From assembly GCA_013397075.1 (NCBI GenBank), contig VWZS01009947.1:1984001-2048000 (forward strand): a stretch of DNA of 64,000 bases, read 5' to 3'. Under the pieces are notes generated by a model. It was not told the DNA's origin. It searched no databases and saw only the letters and a list, made by a program, of their open reading frames with translations. The translations under genes were made by a program, and so were the position numbers. Within the stretch, counting starts at the first letter, position 1. Every line of letters starts with the position of its first letter. Shown one piece after another: positions 23,701 through 35,700 of the stretch. The stretch is from Rhabdornis inornatus (lineage: Eukaryota > Chordata > Aves > Passeriformes > Rhabdornithidae).

Positions 23701-26700
23701 GTGTGCTGAGGAGATCGAACTCAGCTGGTATCAGGTCATCTGCTTGCTCCCATGAGGGGATGTGGTGCACAGCACCAAGCAGCAGCCTGACAGGAGAGGA
23801 CTGCTGGGATAATATCAGGCAGGAAGGCACTGGAGGGCTGCCTTGCATTGATTGTAGGAAAAAAATACTGGGACTGACCCTTGCTGAGGGAAGCAGGGGG
23901 TAGGGAGGGATAGTGCTCACAAGTTATCATAAGGACTTAGGGAAACTGTTTTCTCCAATTAACATTTAAAGTTTTGTAGCATATATTGTGGCGTATGGCT
24001 TGGAAATGACTACTGGGAAAGTGAAACACGGTGCATATAGAAGCCAAGTGTGTCCCTGGGATGCACAGCACAGTTTGTGACAGGTCCCCAGAATAACACC
24101 CTCTTGGTGCTCCTGCTGTTGTGCAAGACAGATTCATCATGTTTCTCCTAGTAAGGATATCGGGCTCTGTCTGGTTCAGGAGTACAGCAAACAGCACCTG
24201 CTTTCTCCACCACCCCTGCAGATGCGTATTCATGTAATCCTTTTAATGTCTTGTACGGTGTATTTCTTTTTTAGGAGGTGACACCACTGGCAGGGTTATT
24301 TCCCCAGCAATATGAGAGGAAGTCTTCCTAGCAGGCTGCACTTGCAGTCTGCCTATTTACGTGCTTGCCTGCCCACGTTGCTGGGGGTTTGGTGTGACTC
24401 AGGGGGAGGGCACTGCTCAGCTCAAAGTCTCTTCCAGTTCTGAGTCTCATGCTCCACAATGTGTGTATGCACATGTGGGGCTGCATCTCCTCCTTGCCTG
24501 GGTCTGATGCCATGATACCAGAGTGATCAGCTCCCTCCAATGGCCCTTGGCCCTGTGCCATGATTAAGCCCCAGCCAACAACTAAGCACCACAAAATCAC
24601 TCACTCATTCCTACCGTGTAGGGAGGTGGAGAGAACTGGAAGAACAAAGGGGAGGAAACTCATGGACTGAGTTAAAGGCAGTTTGATGAGGACAGTAAAA
24701 GTTGTGCATGCAAGCAAAGCAAAGCAAAGAATTCATTCACTGCTTCCCATGGGCAGGCAGGTGCTCAGCCATCCCCAGGAAAGCAGGGCTCCATCATGGG
24801 TAATGGTGCCTTGGGAAGGTAAAACACAGCAACTCCAAATGTCCCCACTTCCTCCTTCTTCCCCCAGCTTTATATACTGAGCACGATGCTGTATGGTGTG
24901 GAATGTCCCTTTGGTCTGTTGGGGTCAGCTGTCCTGTCTGTGTCCCTGTCCAGCTTCGTGTGCACCCCTAGACCCATTATTGCTGAGGAGCAGGAAGGAC
25001 CTTGATGCTGTGTACTGATCAGCAATGAAGAAAACATCTCTGTGTCATCAACACTGTTTCCAGCACAAACCCAAAACAGATCATACTAGCTATTACGAAG
25101 ATAATTAACTCAATCCCAGCCAAACCCAGCGCGTTCTTCAACCCTTAAAGATACTGTTTGTTGTGCCCATGTCCCATACTATCCAATGCACTCCCTTTCC
25201 TACCCTTTGATATAATTCACAGTTACTATTCTCATAGCTGATGGACCAGCCCTGTGAAAGGTCTGCAGAATGTCCATATATGTCTACAAAATTTCCATTG
25301 AGTTCATTCAGTCCATGACTTCTGGCTCCATCCATTATATTGGTCACTTTGGACAGGAGATGTGCTATGCTGGGCACCAAGGCCAGCTCAGGTCATGGCA
25401 CTGCTTCATTTGCACTGCTCCTTGAAAGGCTTGTCTTCCATTGGTTCAGGTGGTTCCTGCTATGGTAATTCCTTAACATGCAGCTAGAATCATGTTACCT
25501 TTAAATCATTGTAACCCGTTGTATTTCCATTAGAATCTCCATCAGAGCTTTTGGCTCCCAGCTTGGATGCTTCCTGCTTCTTCACCAGCCTTGTATCTGC
25601 ATAAGAGACATGATTTAGTTATGGAAGGGACTGTGGGCATGGAGGGGAGAAAAAGGTTGAGAAATGTAATCCAAAGAAATTTAAGGCAATTCTCATGCTA
25701 CAGGATGAGACTTGCTCTTTATACCATATCTATTCTTGTCTTAGATACAGAGCAGAGAACTGAGTTTTAACTATCCTGTCAACAAAATATCATCCCCCAG
25801 GTGAGCAGAGACTTGCTTTTCCCCAGGCAGGTCTGATGCTGCTCCCTGTTGTTCTCTCTCTGAGAGTAACCTTAATTCTCTCCAAATAGATGAAGTGGGG
25901 CATTCTTTTTTTTTCCCCTACTCTTTGCCAAAACTACCCACTCATTTTCCAGCCTCATTTGGGCTTGGCAGCCAGCAGCATTAGGCAGGAAGGTACTAGA
26001 AGGAAAGCAGCACATAGGCCTTCAGCCAGATGAACCTGGAACTTCTACTTGTCATGGTGCCCTGGGAAATCCATTTGCAGACCTGGCTGGTTCCAGTGGC
26101 CTCCTGAGGCGAGTCCTTCCCAGAGCGCTCACACACCCCAGGAGAATTAACAGCTTAGGATGGGGCTGTGTCTGGGCTAAAAGTCCTCGCTACTTCCCAC
26201 CTTCCTCAACCCCTGACACTAGCCATCCCTTAAAGCTACTGAAAATGTGCCTTCCCTGGGTCTCTAGCTGATGCCTTTTATGAAGGAACTACTCCCATGG
26301 GTGCATAGGTGAGGACACTCTGAGCCTTTATCCATTAGCTGCCAGGCTGGTTTTTTCACCCTTTCTTTTTTCAGCTGCATGAATTAGAACATGGGATATA
26401 GCAGAAAATCTCTATTTTGGGAGAAGATCGAAGCATCTTCCAGTGCTTTGGTAGCATCAGTGAGCAGTGAATGGTGAAATGCTATCTTGCTGTCTGTGTT
26501 GGTGTGGCTGTCCAGCATTGCACTAGTCTTTTGGCTTGCCTGGTTACCTAGAGATTAAAAAAGTACAAAAATCCCCCAATGGGTTTAAGTTCTGTTCTAG
26601 GCTTTATTTTTTATGACTACAGAAGGATTTCCATGTTTGGTGTGAGATCATATTTAATGTTCCTCCTTCTTCTGCCCTATTCAAGTGGTGTTTGGTACTG

Positions 26701-29700
26701 CAGCAGATCATTAAACTGTGTCTGCCCCCATGGATGCATTTCTGTGGCAAGTGGGCTGATCTGGGTGAGGCAGACTATGAAACAGTCTACAAGTGTCTAA
26801 TTGTTCAAGGAAGAAGGGAGCTTGGAAAGGGAGAAGGGATTAAGGTGAATGGGTAAAGATCAGCCTCCAGTTTGAAGAACCTGGCTCAAGCGATGAACAG
26901 GAGTCGATCACAGGTTGCATGTTCTGCAGCCTGAAACCCATTGTTGAAGAAGGTGTATGGGAGACCTTGTGCTTTCCCTGATGAAGGATCCAGCCTACTG
27001 TAATGAGTATTATTAGGTTAGTGGGAGGGCAGTGCTAGTGTTTGCTATGGGGCATGGCAATCCCAGCAAGTTCTCGTGGCTGGGCTGACCATGTGTCTAG
27101 CTGAGGTAGGTAGCTCCTGCATCTCCAGCTGCCCTTTCCCCTTGTGTCCTTCCTCTCTGCCCCTGGGTGTTTCAGACAGTGCAGCCCTTCCTGGCAGGCA
27201 GAGCTATGGGGATGTGAGACAGGGCTTAAGGAGACTGAGGGTCTCCATGTGTTTGGGCAGTTTGGAAATGAAAGACCTGCAGGCATGTGGACTGCTGGGA
27301 AGGCTTTGCTGGAAGCCTCCTGTGGGAATCAGGCATTTGCACCCAGAGTGCTGGTTTCTGCCCTAAGGCGATGCTTCACTGCTTAAATGCCACCACTGCC
27401 AAGGAGGTGACCAGCAGACATGGTTTTAATAAACACCAAGAAGGCTTTCTGTCTCAGTTTCCTGCTGCCTGTTCATCACTTCTCTCCCTTGTGTTATTCC
27501 TTAGGGGCTGGATTACTGCAGCAGCAAATCAGGTTGCTTATGAGTGGAGTAACCCTCCTATCTCGTAGCACCTCTTTTTCTGGGCCCTTGGGGTGTTGTG
27601 GGGTGTGAGCTATTGCAGTGAGTGTTACCATAGGGATGCACCAGGCAGCTTTGCTAACCTGCGTTGGATACCAAACAGAAAACAGACCTTGAGGGCCCTG
27701 TTGTTTCCTATACTGTGATTCCCTTTGTGGAAGGCTGGTAAACATGTGACTGTGCTGTTGGACTGGAAATTGCAAGGATGAGCACCAAAGTGGCTGTTCC
27801 ACACTGTTGCTGAAGACTGCCAGGGCTGTGGGAGCAAATGAATACAGTGAGCTCCTGGACTGAACAGCTGATTCCCTGAATATCCCCGTCACAATGCTTA
27901 ATCTTTCTGTGTCCAGTTCCCTTACTTGTGCAGCTGCTGACCAGCCTGCCAGGGGGGCATGAGCATCTGTCCCTTTCCAAATGAGAGGGCTGTACAAGGC
28001 TGAGAGGAAAGGCAGTGGTCTGAATCCCTCCAGCCTAAGCACTTGCCCTCCAGAGAGGAGAGGTGATATGTCTGTTTTGCTTTTCTCCCACCTCCCTTTC
28101 TCCAGCTGTGATGCAGGCTCCCACGAGGTGCCACAGTACTTCCTTCAGCCATCTGCCTTTGGAGAGGAGCAGTAGGTTGGGAGCAGGATTTTGTCCCTGG
28201 AAGCTGCATCCACTCTTGTCCCAGTAGGCCACCATCACTACAGCCAAGAGCTGACAAAATAATGCAAAACGACACAGTTTGTGACCGGTGCACTGCTAAT
28301 CAGTGTCATTCCTGTGCAGCAGGAACAATGTTACACAAGGTCCACAGGGTCCCCTGGGGTGGAGTTACTGCGAATGGATGCGGGATGCTGAACAGAATGC
28401 AGCTAACATTCCCTGAGTGCTCGTAAGGGAGGAGGAGCAGAGGCTGTGCTCTGTGAGGGAACAGGGATTGCAAGCCCAAGTGTTGCTTGAACAATCTAAA
28501 TTAATCTTTAGCACTCTAGGACAGCCTTTAGGTCTGGAACAGGCATTGCCATGGGATTGCACTGCTAAGTGAGCCCCAGTGAGCTCCCAGGATGTTGGTC
28601 AGTGTGGCTCCATTTCAGCTCCCCACTGCTGCTGCGAAGATTCTTCCTGCTCTTCCAGCATGTTGAGTCTTTCTATGCCACAGAAAAGAGTAAGTATTTC
28701 AGGGGAAAATGTGTAGATGCTTGTCCTCATGCCTCAGGTTTTTTTCTGCTCTCTCTATCAAACTCCCTCAGCTGCCAGGCACCCCCTGGCTCCAGCAGCA
28801 GCCTCTTGCCTTTGACTCGTGCCTAGCAGCTCAGCAAGGGGAGTGCAAAGAGAACACAAAGGAGAGCTATTCTTGCCATTTCCCAAGAGTACTTTGATCA
28901 AGGTGCCAGGATCAACTAGTGAAGGGTATCTCTAGGACCTTTTGTTGCCCCTGTCAGGCACTTCAGAGCCCTCAGTGTGACACGACTAAGCTGCCAAGCC
29001 TGGTCTGGGCAGGTGACAGCTGCTCCTGCTGCCTTGCTCCTCTTTCTGTCTGGTGATGGGATCTCCTTAAACACATCGGCGTGTTTGTGCTGTGATGAGC
29101 AAAGCTTGCAGAGTAAAGTCAAACCGCTTGATGTGCAGCTTGGGCTCAGCTCTTAGATGGAAATTGTAGCTCCATGTACACATAATGCCTTTTGCATTTT
29201 GCCCAGAAGCAATACAGTAGCGATAAAAATATCCCTTAGGTAGCAATTCTCATGACATTAGTCCTTAACCTGCCTGGAAATATCCTGATCTGCAATGCTT
29301 CTGGCCCAAGGTAATTTAGCAAAAGCTTGTGATTGCATTGAGCTCCAAGCACATCCGAGCTTTGCCCAGTGAAGCAGTGTTTGTGAAATCTCAGACTTCA
29401 TTATCTTGGGGTTTGCTGGATTTTCATCTGAAGTTATGTGGGCTGGAAATCTTGCAGGCCTGGGCACGTGGGATCACAAAATCAATTCGTCTGTCTATTA
29501 AATAGGTGTAATTCCCATCAACCACAGTGAAAGGTAGCATTTTGCAGTGGAAGGTGGAATTGTATCCATGCATATTTGACACAGAAAGCCCATCGCTAGC
29601 TTCCACTGAGCTTTTTTCCAAGGTCAGTGCACTTTCTAAGTGTCTGTGGACAGTGTTTCATTCAGTCTACAGTGGACACTGTCTTCCACCACCCTCCTTT

Positions 29701-32700
29701 ACCATTAAGTGTGACAGGGTGGAGAGCAAAGGCTACTGCCAGTTTATTTTGTTCCTTTGTTTGTACATGGGTTTTAAGTGTTTTAGTTTCTGACCGTTTC
29801 CATTCTGTGAAGGCTTGGAGTTTTTCTTTTTTTTTTTTCTTTTGTTTTTTTTCTGGACTATATTAAGCATTAAAACTGTTGAAATTAATTCCTTCTGGCA
29901 GACCTCCCTATTTCCTCCAAACTAGCTTTGATCCCACCTCCTCTGTCTTTTACTTCAGAAAAGAACAGCAGTGTTATCAAAGCTGTGTGATTGCTGCTGA
30001 ACAGCAGAGATGGTGGTGGTGGTGTTGCTGTCCTACCTGTCCCCTTGTGATCCTTGTAGTAGAGGAACTAATCTTCAAGGCCATGTTGGCATGGCACTTG
30101 CACTGGCCGTAGCTTATAATACAGCCACTTATTTCCATGGGCTTAAACACTGGTGCAGGGTTGTCTGGGTGTGGACACCTTGCTGTAGTAAAGCTTGGGC
30201 ATGAATTTCATTGCAAATCAATCAGCCTCAATGCTCAATCAGCCCAGCATTAGCTCTGTCCTTGCCATTTTAGAGTGGGAGAAGGCTGACATCAAGGAGT
30301 GGGTGAAACAGGCACTTGGCTAGGACAGAGGGTTGTGGCCTTTGTGCTCACTTCATGCTTGTCAAAGCTCTCAAAGTTAGGGCTGGCAGCGGCTGCTGTG
30401 GGAAAATCCCTCTCTTCAGGGGAACAAGAGAAGTGGGCTTTGCTCTCCAGGGTCTTCTGTGCTCTCCATCTTGTTCCTGCCATGTCTGCAACAGGAATAG
30501 CCAAGGCTTAGACCTTGTCAGAGCTGAATTTCTGGGTAGGATGAAGCAGAGGGGAACCAGCCTTGTCTTTACTTGTTCATAGATACTTGTCAGGTTGGAG
30601 GTGGAAAAAGAGCAGTCTGGCTCTGCTGACAGCTTCTTCCAAGCACTGTTTTAGCTATGACCTGTCCCGTATGTGGATTTCATGTGAGCTGCAGGCAGCT
30701 GTGCAGTGTTTCCCACCTGTGTGGGAGTCTGGCTGTTTTTTAAAACAGACCAGGTTTGGCTTGGCTGCTTCTCACAATTTGTAAAATACCAGGGAATCTT
30801 CAAAGTAGCCATGTGCCAGAGCTATTGAGAGTGAAATCTTTCCTGCCTTGATAATGCACAATTTTCTGGTCTTATCTGACTGTACCTAAGGACAGCTAAG
30901 ATCTGTAGCTATATTGCTTTGGGGATTCAGGGTTTGAGTGAGCCTTTTGCTGCCAAGACCTTCAGCTGGGGCGCAAGCCTGGGGCAGTGCCACTGTCCTG
31001 TGCCATGGACCCAGAGCTGTGCAGCTGACACCTGGCCATAGGAAACCTCCTGTTCTTCCATGGGTGCTTTGTGAAAAGTCTTGAGGTGACAGATACGGAA
31101 TATTCTGAAAAGTGTTTGTCTGCAGTTGGTTCTTAGTATGTACTTGCTTTATTGAAGATTTGCTGGAGGATTTTTGAAATAGTGAAGTTCAAGGATTGAA
31201 AATCTGCATATTCTCAAAGCTAAGGTCGCTTATGCAATTGTGTCCTCTCTAGCATAGTGTCACAGTGTAATTGACAGCTATATTGGTAAAAAGCCAGTGC
31301 ATTTTTCCTTACCTCAAAACTGCTTCTTAAAGAGCATTGCTAGTGTGAACAAAATCTAATGCATGCTTGTACCACTCTGGAAAGGAATGGAACACCAAGT
31401 TGCAATTTATTTGTGTTTGTGAAAGACCAGAATCACTTTTTTTTCTATTTCCCATGAGTCATGGCCAAATTCCAACTTAGGTTATTATATTCTGTTCCCT
31501 AATTCCCTCTGAAGCTTCAAATCAGTTTAGATTGCTTTTCCCTTTCTAGCCTGAGCAATTAGATAATGTTCCTGAGCCCTGTTAACCAGCTGTGTTCCAC
31601 CTCAGAGGAAGCTGTGCTCTGTTTCTCGTGAAAGCAGCCTCTCTTCCCCAGCCTGTGTATGTATGAAGTCTTTTTGATGTGACAGATGATAGCAAAATGT
31701 GAGGCAGAGCAACCACTTGTCACAGCTGGGGTGTCTGGCATCTCCACTCTGCTAAGGCCAAGCTGCAGAAGGTGCTGAATTTTCTCATGATTCTGCAGCG
31801 TGCACCAGCTGCCCAGGATGGGTTTGATCAGAGTATCAGGCTCTGTAGCAGTGCTGATGGGAAAGGAAGAGGGGGGGTTGTGTTTCAGGGGTGGCAATGG
31901 CATTTGGGGTAACAGGCTGCAGAGCAGACAAGAGATAAAGGCAGGACTGAAGGGGAGTGCAGTGCTCATGACATGCGGAATTATGAGCTACAATATGGGG
32001 AGGGGGAAGTGCTTGAGGCAGTTCTTCCTAATGGCTCCACACTGCATATATGCATCTAATTTTCCTTGTTGCACTTTCCAGCAGAGCAGCTGGTGATGCT
32101 AATCCTTTGCCCTTATTGCTCGTGTATAGCAAGGATTAGCAGAGCTTCCTGCAATGAAGCACAGCCCCTCCAGCTTCTCCCCTGTAAAACTGAAGATGGT
32201 GAAGGGATGTTTGGCTTGATCCTTTACACAGGGCAGGGAGAGGTGGTGTGTTACACTGCTCTGTAGCGCCACAAGTTTTGTATTCCTTTTGAGTCTCAAG
32301 TGAGTCAGTGTAAGTGGCTTCTCAGGATTTAAAAGTGAGAGATGAGTGAAGTCCCACAGGTGAAGAGGGGTGTTTGTTTAATTTCTCACACTCTCACCCC
32401 ATCCCATGGACTCTTGAGTGGCTGTTGTCTTTCTTGCTCCAGTGCAGTTTTTTTCCCATCATCACTTGAAGCCCTCTAAAGAGAAAAGATGTGTCTTGCT
32501 TGCTGTGGTGGTGTATCAGACACTACCAAGGTTATTGATAATCACACCTATTACTCTAATACCTGATATGAGCTCAGATCCCCTTGCTGTGTGCCTTCAG
32601 GTGATAAACAGAAAAGATGTCATGCCTCCTGTAAAACAGGTGCTTTGGGTGCTGTTGTTCCAGCCTGTCTTAACCCTCTCTCAGTAGGGACAACTGGGGC

Positions 32701-35700
32701 TGAATGCCAGAACTTTTCTGATGCAAACGTGAAAGCAGCTGTGGAGATGCTTCTCTGGGGACATTTTAAAGCTTGGTCAAGCTCATCACTGTGGAGCAGC
32801 CTGTAGGGAAGGCTTGCAGATGACCTGGCAGTACTGTGGGACTCTGAAATACATGTGGTTCCTTGAGCTCTATCTGTAGCTTCTCTGAGTTTTACTGTTG
32901 GCCTGTTTGCCTGTGGAAAGTGTTGGCATATCTGTATGCACATGTTCAGGGGAAAACTGGTATTGTTTTTATCCCTTTGGCATTAACCAAAGAGAATTGG
33001 CACCAGAAGAAGCCATGTGGGAAAATGCAGTAAATAAGAGTGAAGCCTGATGAACAGTTGTACAAAAAAAAATCTGCAGTGCTTGGACATCCTGTTGATT
33101 TTGGAGTCTGCCAGGGAGCTACGGTTGCAAGCTGTGTGTGTAAAGTCAGGATAGCCCATATCACTTTATATAGTATATAAATAGTCCATGTACAGTATGT
33201 AAATAGTACCTATACTGTCCCAAATACAAGGGTGTGTGATGTGAACTCAGTCACGTGAAGTATCTGGAGGGCTGTTTGCATGTATGGAGACACTGGGAGG
33301 GAGGTGCTCTGGCTGCATCTGCTGTGCTGGGGAGAAAGTACTCAAGCAGCTAAGGCAATTGCCTGCAGTTTTCCTTCTCTGGTGGTAATTGTTCTTCAAA
33401 AGACTTTCCAAACACTTCTCCATCTTTGTGCACTTGGAAGTAGCTGTACTGCAGAACACTTCAGCAGCCACATTTCTCATGCTGAAGAAATTTGAAGCTG
33501 CTGTGTATTTTTTGCAGAGCCACTGAGCTGGTGGCTCTTGATGCATAGAACTGGTAGCTGCTGGTGCTGCAGGAGAATTGAATCCTGCACAGCCTCAGGA
33601 GTGAAATTTTTCAACATCTCCAAGCTAGTGACTGAAGACCAGAACTTTGTGTGTATGGGCGTGAGACCCTGTGGGTTTACAGCTTTCTTTTAACTCTCTT
33701 ACGTAGTCTCTGAGCATATCTCACCTGCTTGCTGCCTATCCCAGGCAGCAGTTCCTGTGTAAAAGTTGTGGGGTCAGAGCCGTGCTGCTTTAGCTGTGTT
33801 TGGTATTTCTCACTGCATTAAAAGTGTTTCTGGGGTGCTCAAGAGTTCTGGTTACCCAAAATCAGCCTTAAATTGAATGCATGATTATCACCAGACACAA
33901 GAAAATACTTGGCAATGTCTTGGAGACGGATGATATTGGGCTTAATTAATGGAGAGCAGTCTGTCCCCACATGCATCTGTCTCTGCTTCCTCATCCTTCC
34001 TATTAGTATCAGCTTAGGTTTGTTTTTAATTATTTTTTTTTAAGTGTGCACAGAACAGTAAAACCCACATCAGATTACTGAGGATATTAATCCTTCACAC
34101 TTCTCTAGCACATTACATTTTATCCAATAACAGAGGTTTGCTTTACCAACATTAATTACAAAGCTTCATAACCCCCCTGTGAGGAAGGTAATAACCACAA
34201 TAAGACTTAGCATTTATATGATTTTTGCATCTTCATAAAGTTGTGTAAACACTAAGCCTTAAAGTACCCTGTATGACATGGTAGTGCAATTATCCAAATA
34301 ACACCTGGTGAGACAAAGATGCACCAAAAAGGGAGAACCCGATTGCCCAAGGTCACACATCAAGGCAATTACTAAGTACTCATTATAGATTAGTCTTGGT
34401 TTTGGAGTTTCTTTCTCACTCTCTGTCTTCCTTGGTGTCATGGCTGAGCAGGGATGTATGAGACTGGTAGAGGATGGAGACTGTAATCTGAAGAACATTA
34501 GGTCCATGGAAGTGAGCAAAAATACAGGATGCCATGCCTCCTGGATGGAGTTGGGGTAGTTTGAGATTAATAAGGTCCTGAAGAGCTCACATCAGTGCTC
34601 GGTGGTGACTGCTGGTTTGGAACATTGCTGCTGCAAATGAAATCCTTTGAAATGCATCGAGCAGCTCCTCAGCTACCTCAGATGACTTTCTGCCTCCTCT
34701 GTGGAGGCATCGACAAAGGAAGCACATAGCTGATAACAGCCTATTGTTCTCCGCATGTTCTAGGATATGAGCAAACAGGGAGAGAAGTCTGGAGGCGTGG
34801 TGGTTGTAAGATATGACAGAGTGGCTCATTTTTGGGTGTTCATCAGCATGCTTGCTTGTTGGCCTGTGGAAAGAGCAGCAGTCCTGGTTGTACTAGGAGC
34901 AAGACATGACTTGTTTTTTTCTGCCCTAGCCAGTTTCCTTAGTTTGTCCACGCTAAATTCTGTCCCTCCAGATGAGGATTAGCAAAAGTTGTTTGCAAGA
35001 CTCAAAATGGTTCTTGGTCATTTCCCCAAAACTGATACCAAGCAAACTTTCATCACATTGGGCTTTGAAATGCCCCAAGACAGGTGTGCTGCCCATCTCA
35101 GTGAAACAGACTGGTGGTGCCTCAGTGGCTGGTGACATGTCTTATGGGACAAACTCTGCAAAACAGTTTCACATTCTGTGTCAGTTGTCAGTCTGGTGGA
35201 CTGCTGAACAGGTATGCTCCTCTGGGGCATAACCAGATCCAGAGTCTTTACCCTCAGTGCAAAATTGGAGTAGACTGAAACTGGGTGCAAAATTAGATTT
35301 TAGAAAGTAAACCAATTCCTTACCTGATGGGCAGCACAAAGGATTTGCTCATCTAAGGGATGGAAATTCCAGTAAATTCACATTTTCGGAGGCTGTGCAT
35401 CCTTTCTTCTGCAGACATTTGGTCTTTTAAATTGGAGGCCCACTCCCTAGTTTTGTGTTCATTTGTCCCAGGGTGTTCTGCAGCAGGCTGGGTTGGTTGA
35501 GGTCTTTTAAGAAAGGAGGCTGGTTCTGAGACTTTGCTCTCTGTGCAGGTTTGCATTTTTCCTGTCCCCTTCAGAGACCAAAGGACCATTTCGTTCTCCA
35601 AGGGATGGACTGCGCTGTGTCATTCCACATGCAGCTGAAGGACCAGGAGTGTTTTAAATAAAGTGAAATTTCTTACTAATATCAAGAAGACCTCAAATGG

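Noticed and set aside
27494..28042. 182-codon minus-strand open frame
   Set aside because: Unremarkable composition, no recognised motif, no splice or promoter context.
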